Positions 1 through 7,887 of a stretch of 64,000 nucleotides of DNA are shown in pieces (position 1 is the first letter of the stretch; each line of letters opens with the position of its first letter). The notes beneath the pieces are model-generated. The model searched no databases. It saw only the letters and a list, made by a program, of their open reading frames with translations, and was not told where the DNA came from. Source of the DNA: Trichomonas vaginalis G3. Lineage: Eukaryota; Parabasalia; Trichomonadida; Trichomonadidae. The stretch spans positions 13,794,082 through 13,858,081 of the forward strand of contig NC_067207.1 in assembly GCF_026262505.1 (NCBI RefSeq), given 5' to 3'. Made by a program: the position numbers and the translations under genes.

Positions 1-462
1 AGACTATTATATAGTGGTGCTATAAGAGTTCATGACATTGAAACACTTATGTCAAAAGTTTTATATCTTAACTATACAAATGTTTTCAAAGAGAACATAG
101 AAAAATATATTGAGGGTATAGAGTTTGTGAGATGTCATTGGACAGAGTTGTATGAAAAATATAAAGACAAGGAAAATGTTTTCTTTATAGTGGACCCGCC
201 GTTCTATAACACATGGGATTTTCAATACCAAGTAGACTGGACTTTGAGAGACTCTTTAGAAACTTTAGACGTTTTACATAACCATCCATGCTTTTACTTT
301 ACATCCGATAAAAGTGGTTTGGAAAGTGTCATGAGATGGTTAGAGGACATACATGACTATGAGTTTAGATACGATAAGATAGAATATGAGAGAGGTCCTA
401 TAAACTGGAGAAAGTGTCATAACAAAGAAATTTTACTAGTAAGTAAATGTGGTTTGAAATAG
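1..462 (+). CDS. Adenine-specific DNA methyltransferase (Dam/D12-like), C-terminal part
   Basis: The reading frame is open from base 1, so the N-terminal part with the SAM-binding motif lies outside the window; the first ATG inside it, at 49, is probably internal. The key feature is the motif V-D-P-P-F in F-F-I-V-D-P-P-F-Y-N-T, the catalytic motif IV ([DNS]PP[YFW]) of N6-adenine methyltransferases, followed by a short C-terminal alpha/beta region. Family knowledge: D12-class enzymes methylate adenine in DNA. Inference: in this Polinton it could mark or protect element DNA, and trichomonad genomes are reported to carry 6mA. The end overlaps the next small ORF by 16 bases. The family is fairly sure; specificity cannot be seen. 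Confidence 0.7.
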   Translation, partial: RLLYSGAIRVHDIETLMSKVLYLNYTNVFKENIEKYIEGIEFVRCHWTELYEKYKDKENVFFIVDPPFYNTWDFQYQVDWTLRDSLETLDVLHNHPCFYFTSDKSGLESVMRWLEDIHDYEFRYDKIEYERGPINWRKCHNKEILLVSKCGLK

Positions 463-578
463 GACTACTTGTTTTAGGTTTTTTCCATTGTGTCATTTAC
501 TTATTTGACGTGGCAGAAAGATATAGAGAATATGAAGATGAACCAATGCCTGCAAATGTTCAGCATATGTACTCGTAA
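447..578 (+). CDS. Small single-pass membrane protein, 43 aa, Polinton A
   Basis: A 43-codon ORF starts with ATG inside the last codons of the methyltransferase gene and ends just before the next promoter-like motif. Residues 4-20 (E-I-G-L-L-V-L-G-F-F-H-C-V-I-Y-L-F) form one hydrophobic segment, followed by a charged tail rich in Glu, Asp, Arg and Tyr. The function is not recognised. Tight packing between two genes and the membrane-protein layout argue for a real gene, but its small size keeps confidence moderate. Confidence 0.45.
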   Translation: MWFEIGLLVLGFFHCVIYLFDVAERYREYEDEPMPANVQHMYS

Positions 579-582
579 GAGA

Positions 583-601
583 TATTTTTATCTAATATTA
601 A
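583..601 (+). promoter_or_regulatory. T-run start-proximal promoter-like motif
   Basis: The sequence ATTTTTATCTAATATTAA directly precedes the ATG at 602. The same arrangement, a T-run ending in TA or TAC and then about 8-12 AT-rich bases before ATG, precedes most Polinton genes in this window. Confidence 0.5.
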
Positions 602-964
602 ATGGACGCACAGAACTTAGCGAATGCACAGCAACCTGGACAACCAAACCCAGAGAATATTCCAAATGAAGTTAGAATACAAACTGCAATGGCAAACTAT
701 GGTCAAGTGCCAACAGATGTACAAATGCAAACTGCCATGTCAAATGACGCTGCGTTAGGCTTACCACCATGGTATGCAAATATGAGATGGAAAGAGTTTT
801 ATACAAACCCCGAAGTGGGATATAAACAACTCTATGCAGATGACGCGAACACAGGAGTTGACCCAGAGTATGTTTTCTACCAGAGGAGAAATAGAATGTA
901 TGAGCTCCAGTTAAAGAATGCTATGGAACTCAGAAGGAAACGTAAGAGACTAGGTGGACATTAG
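602..964 (+). CDS. Unknown Polinton protein, 120 aa, Gln/Asn-rich with basic tail
   Basis: This is a whole ORF with a clear upstream T-run motif. Residues 1-50 are polar and contain two copies of a short motif, R-I-Q-T-A-M-A-N and Q-M-Q-T-A-M-S-N. The middle holds aromatic residues (W-Y-A-N-M-R-W), and the end is strongly basic (R-R-K-R-K-R-L). The family is not recognised. Basic-tailed small proteins in this kind of element can be DNA-binding or virion core proteins, but that is inference only. Confidence 0.6.
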   Translation: MDAQNLANAQQPGQPNPENIPNEVRIQTAMANYGQVPTDVQMQTAMSNDAALGLPPWYANMRWKEFYTNPEVGYKQLYADDANTGVDPEYVFYQRRNRMYELQLKNAMELRRKRKRLGGH

Positions 965-980
965 ATTTTTACATATAGTA

Positions 981-1220
981 AAATGGGTTTCTTCAGTAAG
1001 ATAGGAAAAAATGTTGGAAGAGGTATATGGAATGGAATAAAAACCGTAGGAAGAGGAATTTGGAACGGTGTGTCAAAAATATTGGTAAAAGGGTAGGTCA
1101 GTTTGTTGGTATTATACCTAAAGACCCTGAACCAGAAGAACAAGCTCCTGTTATACAACAGCCTGAACCTGCACCACAGTCTAGTTGGCAACAAATCCAA
1201 CACCTCAACCGTATTAAAAA
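981..1220 (+). pseudogene. Small Gly/Trp amphipathic protein, Polinton A (broken)
   Basis: The N-terminal stretch has repeated Gly-Arg-Gly-Ile-Trp-Asn-Gly motifs that would form an amphipathic helix. The later part is Pro/Glu/Gln-rich. It is preceded by the T-run motif and resembles in style the Gly-rich start of the protein at 4725. Such amphipathic small proteins are reminiscent of membrane-active minor capsid proteins, but that is inference. The gene is broken. Confidence 0.4.
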
Positions 1221-1221
1221 A

Positions 1222-2067
1222 TTATATTTTTACCGTTCGATAGTAGTTGTATATGAAACTAAGTTCTAAGTAAAACGCGTGGTATAATGGAATTATTCTC
1301 TTTCTTCCATCTGTAGTAAACCATACTTGAAAGTCTGAAATACTTCCACTCGGTGGTTCATATAGCTTTGTAGGTTTTTCGTAAAAGTCATTTGCCAAGC
1401 ATAAAAAAGAGTTTTGGGCGCCAGAAAATGAAGCATGAACTATAATAGCATCTGAGTCGAAAACATTTTCATATGTTCCATTAGGGTTTTCGACTTCATA
1501 AAAGTTCGGGTGTACTGGATATTCTGCAGGCTGATTTAACATCCTCAAAATCTATACCATGCCAAGTTGTTATATTTTGTAGAAATATAAACGTCTTCTC
1601 CAAGGTCTTCTATTCTATTGATTTTAACAGTTGCATTTTTCCTGTCATATATAATATCGAGATGGTACTCTCCTTCGTCAATGTTGTACTGTTTTGCATA
1701 TTCGAGATAGATATCGTTTATTTTTTCTTGAAAAGCTTGAAGAGTTGTTTCTAAGTTTACAAGCAAATTCACTTGTAAAAGTTTTCCCTGTTCAAATTTC
1801 TCATACGTACGTTTCTTTGTTATAGTATCGAATTTCAAAAGCGACCGTAAATGGGAAACCATGTATGGCTTCTGAAATGAACTTCATTCTACGAAAGCCA
1901 ACAGCTTTTGTGACGGATGGGTCTCTTAACCATCTTAACGGGTAGTCAAAACGATAGCCTTCATGCTTTACGGTCTCTGTCTCAAACTTTTGACCGACAT
2001 TCGTAAAAAGTTCATCTAATGGTTTAGTTGTAGCAACTCTTGAATTTTCTTTTTCTATTGAAAGCAT
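1222..2067 (-). pseudogene. Broken paralog of the 286-aa protein at 6559, Polinton A
   Basis: Its predicted protein matches the intact protein encoded at 6559-7419 along its whole length. Shared landmarks are V-A-x-T-K-P-L-D near the start, the block R-F-D-[YF]-P-[LI]-R-W-L with a following A-x-G-F-R-R, and the C-terminal P-P-S-x-S-x-S-D-F-Q-V-W-F-T-T. It is read divergently from the small ORF at 2086 across an 18-bp spacer. The two paralogs lie in opposite orientation about 4.5 kb apart. Function is unknown. This copy is broken. Confidence 0.65.
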
Positions 2068-2085
2068 ATTTTATCTAGAATAAAA
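2068..2085. promoter_or_regulatory. 18-bp bidirectional promoter-like spacer
   Basis: Only 18 bases (ATTTTATCTAGAATAAAA) separate the start codons of two divergent genes. The sequence is nearly palindromic around TCTAGA, so each strand offers a T-run/TA motif to its own ATG. Confidence 0.55.
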
Positions 2086-2265
2086 ATGTCGAAAGAAACA
2101 GCGTCTATGAGAGAAATAAAACACAACCGACAACTCATTTTGCAAGCTCTAAATAAGAACACAACAAACTTTTCAAACTATTCTAAGATATCTGAGTCAT
2201 TGAAAGAAGGAAACTTAAAACTGACAAAACCCAATGACAGACGAGTTTCTATTTCAAGACAGTAA
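2086..2265 (+). CDS. Small basic ORF, 59 aa, overlapping the fiber gene
   Basis: An ATG directly after the shared 18-bp spacer opens a 59-codon frame rich in Lys, Arg, Asn and Ser with a predicted helical middle (R-Q-L-I-L-Q-A-L-N-K-N). Its last 32 bases overlap the start of the fiber gene in another frame. No family is recognised. It may be a small chaperone-like partner of the fiber, as phage fiber genes often have, but nothing in the sequence proves this. Confidence 0.4.
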   Translation: MSKETASMREIKHNRQLILQALNKNTTNFSNYSKISESLKEGNLKLTKPNDRRVSISRQ

Positions 2266-3754
2266 GAACCATACTGTCTGTATAAATCCAACAAAAGGAA
2301 CTTTAAACGAGAAGCCTATAAAAGAACTTCTTTTGAAAGCAGATGTTGACAACAAAGCTGACAAAGAGTATGTCATTGAAAAAGTTCAAGAAGAACATGA
2401 CAGAGCAGATGCAACATATGCAACGAAAGAACATACTCATCCTGAACTAGCAGATAAAACATATGTTGACAATAAAATGTCAAGTGAAGTGACAAGAGCT
2501 GACAAAGAATATTCTAAAAAGACTCATACACATACCATTGCAAATATTACAAACTTACAAGAAACCTTAAACAGGAAAAGTGACGTTGGACATACACATA
2601 CCATTGGCAATATTACAAACTTACAAGAAACCTTAAACAGGAAAAGTGACGTTGGACATACACATACATCTTCTGAAATAACAGACTTAAACGTTAGCCT
2701 TGAAAAGAAAGCAGATAAAACATATGTCAATGAAATATACCAAAGTTTAGTTGGAACAAAAAATATTGAAACTATGGTTGGTGACTTTTCTGTCTATGAA
2801 GAAAACAAATATTTTAGATGGGAGTTTGTACAGTCCTTAGAAAATGGTACACGGTATAAACTCATTCCGAAAAATAACAATGAAATGTATGTAAGCTATA
2901 AAAAGAGTGATGGTACACAAGTTAAAGTTCCATTAGACAACAACTGCTACTTAAACTTCTATGGAGACGAACAAAAGAAATATTTAAGAGTTTATGAAAT
3001 GACAGATATGACATTGCCTGACCCAGCTCCAGCACCATACTATTATGACTATGGAGATGACGTTAGAACACCACATGTAGATGAACAAAAGCTAACATTA
3101 TATTTAGATTTTTATAGATATAAAAGATATAATGCAATAGAAAAAACGAGAATAGTATACTATTATGAAGATGACAGAAATAAATATTATAGTCAAGACT
3201 TTACCTACCCTGAAAACATAAGATTATATTATAAAAAATATTCTAACACAAACCAGAAGAAACCTGAAATAGTTGCACTATATTTTAAGTTCAAAAGAGA
3301 CAATCCTATAATATCTCATATGTTTGATTTAATGAACCCAGTAGGTTCTATTTATACATCTATGGAAGCAAGAGGTCCTCAAGTAACGTTTGGTGTTGGT
3401 GCATGGGAACAAATAGTCGACAGGTTTTTGTATTGTGCAAACTCTTCAAAGGAAACAGGTGGAAGTAAAACGATTTCAGGTGAAAACTTACCTGCACACA
3501 GTCACTACATAGATTTAAGTACATCTCAAGCAGGTTGGCATAAGCATAGATATTGGGATTGGTCAGGAATGACAAAAGGTAAAGGATATGATGTTAAAGA
3601 CGACGTTAAGTTTGCTATAAATTGTTACTGGGATGACACTCAGGGAGAAGGAAACCATACACATTTCGTTTCAGGATATACACAAACAACGGGACAGAGT
3701 AAAGACTACATGCCACCTTACATGACAGTTTACGCATGGTATAGAATTGCTTAG
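2234..3754 (+). CDS. Phage-like tail fiber / receptor-binding protein, 506 aa, Polinton A
   Basis: The N-terminal 50 residues are followed by a repetitive shaft (about residues 45-175) with recurring A-D-K-x-Y-V and H-T-H-T motifs and two near-identical copies of I-T-N-L-Q-E-T-L-N-R-K-S-D-V-G-H-T-H-T. This is the pattern of trimeric phage fiber shafts. A middle beta-rich, Tyr-rich domain spans about 180-365. The C-terminal domain (about 370-506) starts N-P-V-G-S-I-Y-T-S, continues through F-G-V-G-A-W-E-Q-I-V-D-R-F-L and G-G-S-K-T-I, then L-P-A-H-S-H and P-P-Y-M-T-V-Y-A-W-Y-R. These are the landmarks of the T4 gp10/gp12-type collar or receptor-binding domain. The ORF is whole. Its stop overlaps the end of the convergent integrase by 3 bases. 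A surface-attachment role is inferred from homology. Confidence 0.8.
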   Translation: MTDEFLFQDSKNHTVCINPTKGTLNEKPIKELLLKADVDNKADKEYVIEKVQEEHDRADATYATKEHTHPELADKTYVDNKMSSEVTRADKEYSKKTHTHTIANITNLQETLNRKSDVGHTHTIGNITNLQETLNRKSDVGHTHTSSEITDLNVSLEKKADKTYVNEIYQSLVGTKNIETMVGDFSVYEENKYFRWEFVQSLENGTRYKLIPKNNNEMYVSYKKSDGTQVKVPLDNNCYLNFYGDEQKKYLRVYEMTDMTLPDPAPAPYYYDYGDDVRTPHVDEQKLTLYLDFYRYKRYNAIEKTRIVYYYEDDRNKYYSQDFTYPENIRLYYKKYSNTNQKKPEIVALYFKFKRDNPIISHMFDLMNPVGSIYTSMEARGPQVTFGVGAWEQIVDRFLYCANSSKETGGSKTISGENLPAHSHYIDLSTSQAGWHKHRYWDWSGMTKGKGYDVKDDVKFAINCYWDDTQGEGNHTHFVSGYTQTTGQSKDYMPPYMTVYAWYRIA

Positions 3755-4708
3755 TCGTCATTTTCAACTTCTTTAGCATATTCGTCAGGAGTTGTCTTAT
3801 ATTTGTTAGGAACTGTCTTTGAAAGTATACCACCTTGAACCTTAACAAGTTTGAAACGAGGTCTGACAATAGTAGTTTTATCTTCTGCTTGCAGTCTGTA
3901 CATTTTGCCATGTTTGCCTAAAACTTCATAATATTCTCTTGTATACTTTCTTCTATTTTACGAACACGAACGTGAGTACCTGTCGAGTTCCCATTGTTGT
4001 CATAGTCAATAGTATTTTCATATGGGTCGCGTTTAGGTATTTCTATTTTTACTTTGTCACCTTTCTGAAGTTTGAAGCCTGGCATTCTTTCTTGTTTGTC
4101 TCTTTTGACTAAACTATTAAATATATAGTCTTTCTCTAAGTCGGGGTTGTTTTTCATTTCTTCGGGGGAGTGGTTTCCCAAACCTTTTTGTTTACGGTTA
4201 TTGTAAATATTTAAAACTTGTCTCATCTTTGCCATGGAGAAGTGTCTGTACTTGTCGTCATATGACATTTCATCTACCTCACCACCTTGTGGTTGATTTA
4301 AGTCTCTTAAGATTTTTATACAACTGTCAATGACACCAAGAGCAGAATGGTTTTGGTCGACAATGAAATATTGGTTTACATTTTTGAACGCAGATAGTTT
4401 TTAATATCGTCTGATTTGAAAGAACGTTCACAGTCAGATGTCAGTTTTGTTGGATGGTATTTGTCAACGAATATTGTCAAAGCAGTTTTCACATCTAAAA
4501 TATTTTTGGACTGTAATGGTATGGCTTCACAGTATCTTGTGTTTTGACCGACAAATATTAGCCAGTATGGTGGTCCATCTTCTCTATACCTCGGAATGTT
4601 TTCCAAGATATCCATAAACCAAGCATTTGGTGTTGAACTAAAGATTTTTACCATGAGTGCTTTCTTTGTTGCCTTAGAAACATACGGGTCCTTGTTTGAA
4701 TTCGTCAT
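3751..4708 (-). pseudogene. Polinton integrase (retrovirus-type rve), copy A (broken)
   Basis: The core shows W-F-M-D-I-L (first catalytic Asp region), then Y-W-L-I-F-V and the T-S-D-C-E segment (second Asp region). Further on, V-D-Q-N-H-S-A-L-G-V-I-D carries a likely active-site-region block, with a helical Y-N-N-R-K-Q-K-G-L-G-N-H-S-P-E-E-M segment typical of integrase tails after the core. The C-terminal part is a Lys-rich SH3/chromo-like region (K-L-Q-K-G-D-K-V-K-I). The order and style match c-integrases of Polintons, which insert the element. It is transcribed divergently from the gene at 4725 across a 16-bp spacer. It is broken. Confidence 0.8.
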
Positions 4709-4724
4709 TTTTACCCTGTAAGAA
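4709..4724. promoter_or_regulatory. 16-bp bidirectional promoter-like spacer
   Basis: The entire region between the divergent integrase and the gene at 4725 is TTTTACCCTGTAAGAA. The plus strand gives TTTTTAC-like sequence before ATG, and the minus strand gives TTCTTACAGGGTAAAA. Confidence 0.5.
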
Positions 4725-5126
4725 ATGGGTTTATTTGGCGCATTAGCAGGAGTTGCATCCAGATTTTTGCCCGCAGTGGGAACAATAGCCAGAGGTGCAT
4801 TTGGAATTGGAAGGAAGATTTTGAGTACATTAGGTATACTGAAAGAGAAAGCACAACCTATTATACAAACTGTACAGAAAGGTTGGGAGGTAGCACGAGA
4901 TGCAGCAAATCTTATTCCAAATCCTGAAACAAGAGGAAAAGTTCAAGGATGGATGGACAATGTAGGAAGACAAGCAGGAAACTACTATAACAAAGCAAAT
5001 GACTACTATAACCAAGCAGGGCACTATATGGACCAAGGTGAAAGATTCTTTAACAGAGGATATAACCATGCACAACAATGGGTAAACAACAACCAACCGC
5101 AACCACCTCAAACGTGGGGAATGTAA
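4725..5126 (+). CDS. Gly-rich putative minor virion protein, 133 aa, Polinton A
   Basis: This is a whole ORF. Residues 1-35 are hydrophobic and Gly/Ala-rich (M-G-L-F-G-A-L-A-G-V-A-S), resembling a membrane-active amphipathic segment. Residues 36-75 are helical with a cluster of Lys. From about 75 to 120 there is an Asn/Tyr/Gln-rich series with repeated N-Y-Y-N-x-A-x-x-Y-Y-N-Q-A pattern, and it ends Q-P-Q-P-P-Q-T-W-G-M. The same protein, minus its N-terminus, occurs in copy B. Adenovirus-type minor capsid proteins have a similar membrane-active start, but the family is not firmly recognised. Confidence 0.65.
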   Translation: MGLFGALAGVASRFLPAVGTIARGAFGIGRKILSTLGILKEKAQPIIQTVQKGWEVARDAANLIPNPETRGKVQGWMDNVGRQAGNYYNKANDYYNQAGHYMDQGERFFNRGYNHAQQWVNNNQPQPPQTWGM

Positions 5127-5145
5127 ATTTTTTTACTGAGATGAA

Positions 5146-5313
5146 ATGAACAATATAGCTTTGAGACAAATGGGCTCAAGATGGATTTGTCGACTTCCAG
5201 CAGTTACACAACCACGTGTTTGTCAAGTTCTTCCTATACCTCAGGAAGTTTTAGACCGACTTAAAAAACCTAAACAACCAGTTGAAAACAAACAAACTAA
5301 AATTTTTTACTGA
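5146..5313 (+). CDS. Conserved small Polinton protein, 55 aa
   Basis: This ORF lies between the genes at 4725 and 5320. Its ATG follows TTTTTACTGAGATGAA, and its own stop codon sits inside the identical motif of the next gene. Copy B carries the same gene, open over 54 codons. The N-termini (M-N-N-x-A-L-R-Q-M-x-S-R-W-I-C-R-L-P-A) and the C-terminal Q-P-V-E-N-K are conserved while the middle differs completely. Conservation of an open frame despite a changed middle supports a real protein. Function unknown. Confidence 0.6.
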   Translation: MNNIALRQMGSRWICRLPAVTQPRVCQVLPIPQEVLDRLKKPKQPVENKQTKIFY

Positions 5314-5319
5314 GATGAA

Positions 5320-5900
5320 ATGACCGAAGAAGTGGAAACGGTAGATTTGACACCACAAACAAAAAGTTCAGAACCATTGTCAAAACCTGTCAAAGAACTT
5401 ACAGATGAAGAGAAAAATTCAATAATAGAAAGTGCCAGGTCTGGAAATACAAACCCTAACTATAAAGTCACTTTTCATAGAAATGGAACGGCTAGTATCT
5501 CAAAAAAGAAACAGACTCTCACAAATAAAATATTGAAGTCTGAAGGAGCTTTCGAGACAACAGATGGAAGGTATTCTTCACTGACCAACAGTTCATTATA
5601 GAACATCTCATTGACTTAGAGTCGAAATATTCTAAACTTTACAACAAACACAAAAAGTTGAAAGGAAAACAAAAACAAATGGCATATGATATTTATGAAG
5701 ATGTTGACGACACAACCATACCTGCAAGTGAAGTAAAGTCAGGTGAACCAAAAAGTGACGAAAAACCGATAGAAGAAGGTGAGCCAAAAACTGAAGATAA
5801 ACCAAAACCAAAGGTTAGTTTCAATACTAAAAGTCAACCTTCATTAGCTGGTATGGGTTGGCGTCAAAGACTTTTGGTAGCTGGTGGTTATGTTAAGTAA
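5320..5900 (+). pseudogene. Acidic/Lys-rich unknown protein, Polinton A (broken; whole in B)
   Basis: It starts after TTTTTACTGAGATGAA. The N-terminal half is Thr/Ser/Glu/Lys-rich with a segment N-Y-K-V-T-F-H-R-N-G-T-A-S-I. A middle coiled coil (E-H-L-I-D-L-E-S-K-Y-S-K-L) follows, then an acidic Pro/Glu/Lys tract. The end is conserved: L-A-G-M-G-W-R-Q-R-L. The copy-B homolog is a whole 194-aa ORF. No known family is recognised. The copy here is broken. Confidence 0.6.
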
Positions 5901-5948
5901 AAGGAAAACAGTATTTTTTCAAAAATATATATTTTTATTTTATTTGAA

Positions 5949-6533
5949 ATGTACGCTGAGTTTGTTGGAGAAGACCGTTGGGAAACTTGTTTGTTAGATG
6001 AGAAATATGAAATTCACTGTTGTGAGTCATTTGAAGTCAGAAAAAAAGAGACAAAAAGAGTTTTAAGCGAATGGGAGCAAAATAACGGATATGCTAGGAT
6101 GAAGATGAGTGGAAAAAACTATTTTAAACATATTGTCATTGCAACTCATTTTATACCGAATCCTAACAATTTACCTTTTGTAGACCATATAAACCATATA
6201 AGAAACGACAATAGACTTGAAAACTTACGTTGGGTCACTCGTTCTGAAAACAATAAGAACAAAAGCAAATTTGCAGATATTGTATTCGAATTTGTCGACG
6301 AACTAGAAGATGAAGCAATTGAAATTACAGACTATGGCGAGCATACGTTTGAGTTTTACTACTATAGCGAAGAACAAGACTCTTTCTACTTTTATACCGG
6401 CGTAAACTATAGGAAATTACAAGTATGTTTTACTAAGGCAGGCTATGCTTATGTAAACACTAGAGATACAGATGGAAAACGCGTTCAAATACGTCTTAAC
6501 AAATTCAAGAAGCTATATGGCATACCATTTTAA
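5949..6533 (+). CDS. HNH homing-endonuclease-like protein, 194 aa, Polinton A
   Basis: The central block runs H-I-V-I-A-T-H-F-I-P-N-P, then F-V-D-H-I-N-H-I-R-N-D-N and L-E-N-L-R-W-V-T-R-S-E-N-N at about residues 60-105. This is the classic HNH_3/NUMOD-associated layout (H...DHI(N/D)...N.LENLRWVT). The C-terminal half (about 110-194) looks like a separate DNA-binding repeat unit with K-L-Q-V-C-F and R-V-Q-I-R-L-N-K. The family cuts DNA, often to spread itself. The ORF is whole, with T-run motif upstream, and is free-standing. In copy B the DNA polymerase part adjoins the neighbouring acidic gene on this side, so the HNH gene may mark a replaced segment. Confidence 0.75.
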   Translation: MYAEFVGEDRWETCLLDEKYEIHCCESFEVRKKETKRVLSEWEQNNGYARMKMSGKNYFKHIVIATHFIPNPNNLPFVDHINHIRNDNRLENLRWVTRSENNKNKSKFADIVFEFVDELEDEAIEITDYGEHTFEFYYYSEEQDSFYFYTGVNYRKLQVCFTKAGYAYVNTRDTDGKRVQIRLNKFKKLYGIPF

Positions 6534-6558
6534 AACAGTATATTTTTACATATATTAA

Positions 6559-7419
6559 ATGTTTCAGGTTGAAAAACAAAGAACAAAAGTAGCAGATACA
6601 AAACCGTTAGACTATATCTTTACAAACGCCGGTAGGACTATATCAGATGAAGAAATTTCATCCCGTACTTACAGGTTTGACTTTCCAATTCGTTGGCTTC
6701 AAAGTCCTTCAGATGCAAAGGCAATAGGATTTAGAAGAGTTTTGTTTTCAAAAAGAACTAACGCTTTTATGTTCGCAGTATATTTTCATGGGCAGTATGA
6801 AGATTCTGATGGTCTAATAGACAAATTTGACGAAATGAGAATCTTTACAGTTCGTTCAGACGAAAACCTTGAGAAGACTCTAAATGACTTTCAAACTCAA
6901 ATGAACAAATATTATTGGGAATTGCAAGAAAAATACGACTCTTTACTAAATGGAACATACTATCTAAAACTAGAATATGACAAGATGAACTCAACCGTTT
7001 CATTTCAAAGGATTGAAAATAACCCTCGAAGAAGTACACAGTTTTTATTTTGGGAAGTAGACAAACGTTCTTGGGCACAATTTCTTCGGTTACTAAACCA
7101 GAACGAACCATTGCCACCTGACGGTCCGTTTAAATTTATACGCCCACCAACAGATTTGACAGTTTATAGAAACGTGTTTGACCCTCAAAATGTTATGTGT
7201 CATGCAAGTTTCAGTTCAAGCAACAACAGTTTTCTTTGTATCGGTAAGGACTTTTATGACTTTGCTTCTAAATTCTACGAACCACCTAGTAACAGTTTCT
7301 CTGACTTTCAAGTCTGGTTCACAACAAACGGTGTGCAGCATATAATACCATTGTACTATGACTTTTATCTCGAATTGTCTTTCATATACAACTACGGAAA
7401 AGTGCTGAAAAAGTATTGA
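6559..7419 (+). CDS. Unknown Polinton protein, 286 aa (whole member of a duplicated pair)
   Basis: This is a whole ORF starting after TTTTTACATATATTAA. It contains K-P-L-D-Y-I-F-T-N, R-F-D-F-P-I-R-W-L and A-I-G-F-R-R in the first 75 residues. A helical region lies around 95-130. The second half has repeated beta-like segments ending S-F-S-D-F-Q-V-W-F-T-T-N and I-I-P-L-Y-Y-D-F-Y-L-E-L-S-F-I-Y-N-Y. A broken paralog lies at 1222-2067 in opposite orientation. I do not recognise the family. The beta-rich C-terminus could suit a structural protein, but this is speculation. Confidence 0.65.
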   Translation: MFQVEKQRTKVADTKPLDYIFTNAGRTISDEEISSRTYRFDFPIRWLQSPSDAKAIGFRRVLFSKRTNAFMFAVYFHGQYEDSDGLIDKFDEMRIFTVRSDENLEKTLNDFQTQMNKYYWELQEKYDSLLNGTYYLKLEYDKMNSTVSFQRIENNPRRSTQFLFWEVDKRSWAQFLRLLNQNEPLPPDGPFKFIRPPTDLTVYRNVFDPQNVMCHASFSSSNNSFLCIGKDFYDFASKFYEPPSNSFSDFQVWFTTNGVQHIIPLYYDFYLELSFIYNYGKVLKKY

Positions 7420-7887
7420 AAAATGAGATGTTTAGGTTAGATGGTTTTAGGTGTCACTACGTCACCAGGTCCCTCGGTCCCTCGGTCATTTTAACTTCTC
7501 TGAAAAAGTGTGACAACATGACATTTAGACAACAACACAGGAGATAGATTTCATCGTATATGTTTTGTGCTGAAAAAGTATTGAAAAATATATTTTAGGG
7601 TAGAAGGTTAGATATAACCTCTTTTCTAACCTCTTTTCTACCCTCTTGAATTTTCATGAATTTTATACAGAAAATGCTTGTTTTGAGGTCGAGCCACTTT
7701 TGGCTCCACCGTATTCTTTCAACCAAAACTCATGAATTCGGCAAAAATATATTTTAGGGTAGAAGGTTAGATATAACCTCTTTTCTAACCTCTTTTCTAC
7801 CCTCTTGAATTTGTCATGAGTTTTCCCGAAATAAAAAATAAAGTTGGTTTTTTTAAAAAAATATTTTTTTATTTTTATTGTAAGAAC
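7420..7887. repeat. Non-coding spacer with two copies of a hairpin repeat (7598-7643, 7757-7802)
   Basis: No gene is seen. Two near-identical blocks read GGGTAGAAGGTTAG, a short spacer, then CTAACC...TTCTACCC. Each can fold into a stem, and both are followed by CTCTTGAATTT. Related copies occur at 9252-9285, 20650-20694, 20868-20895 and 21017-21062, always between genes of copy A. A T-run motif at about 7869-7887 precedes the ATG at 7888. Confidence 0.7.

Noticed and set aside
2524-2730. Cys-rich antisense frame
   Set aside because: It is the complement of the fiber shaft repeats.
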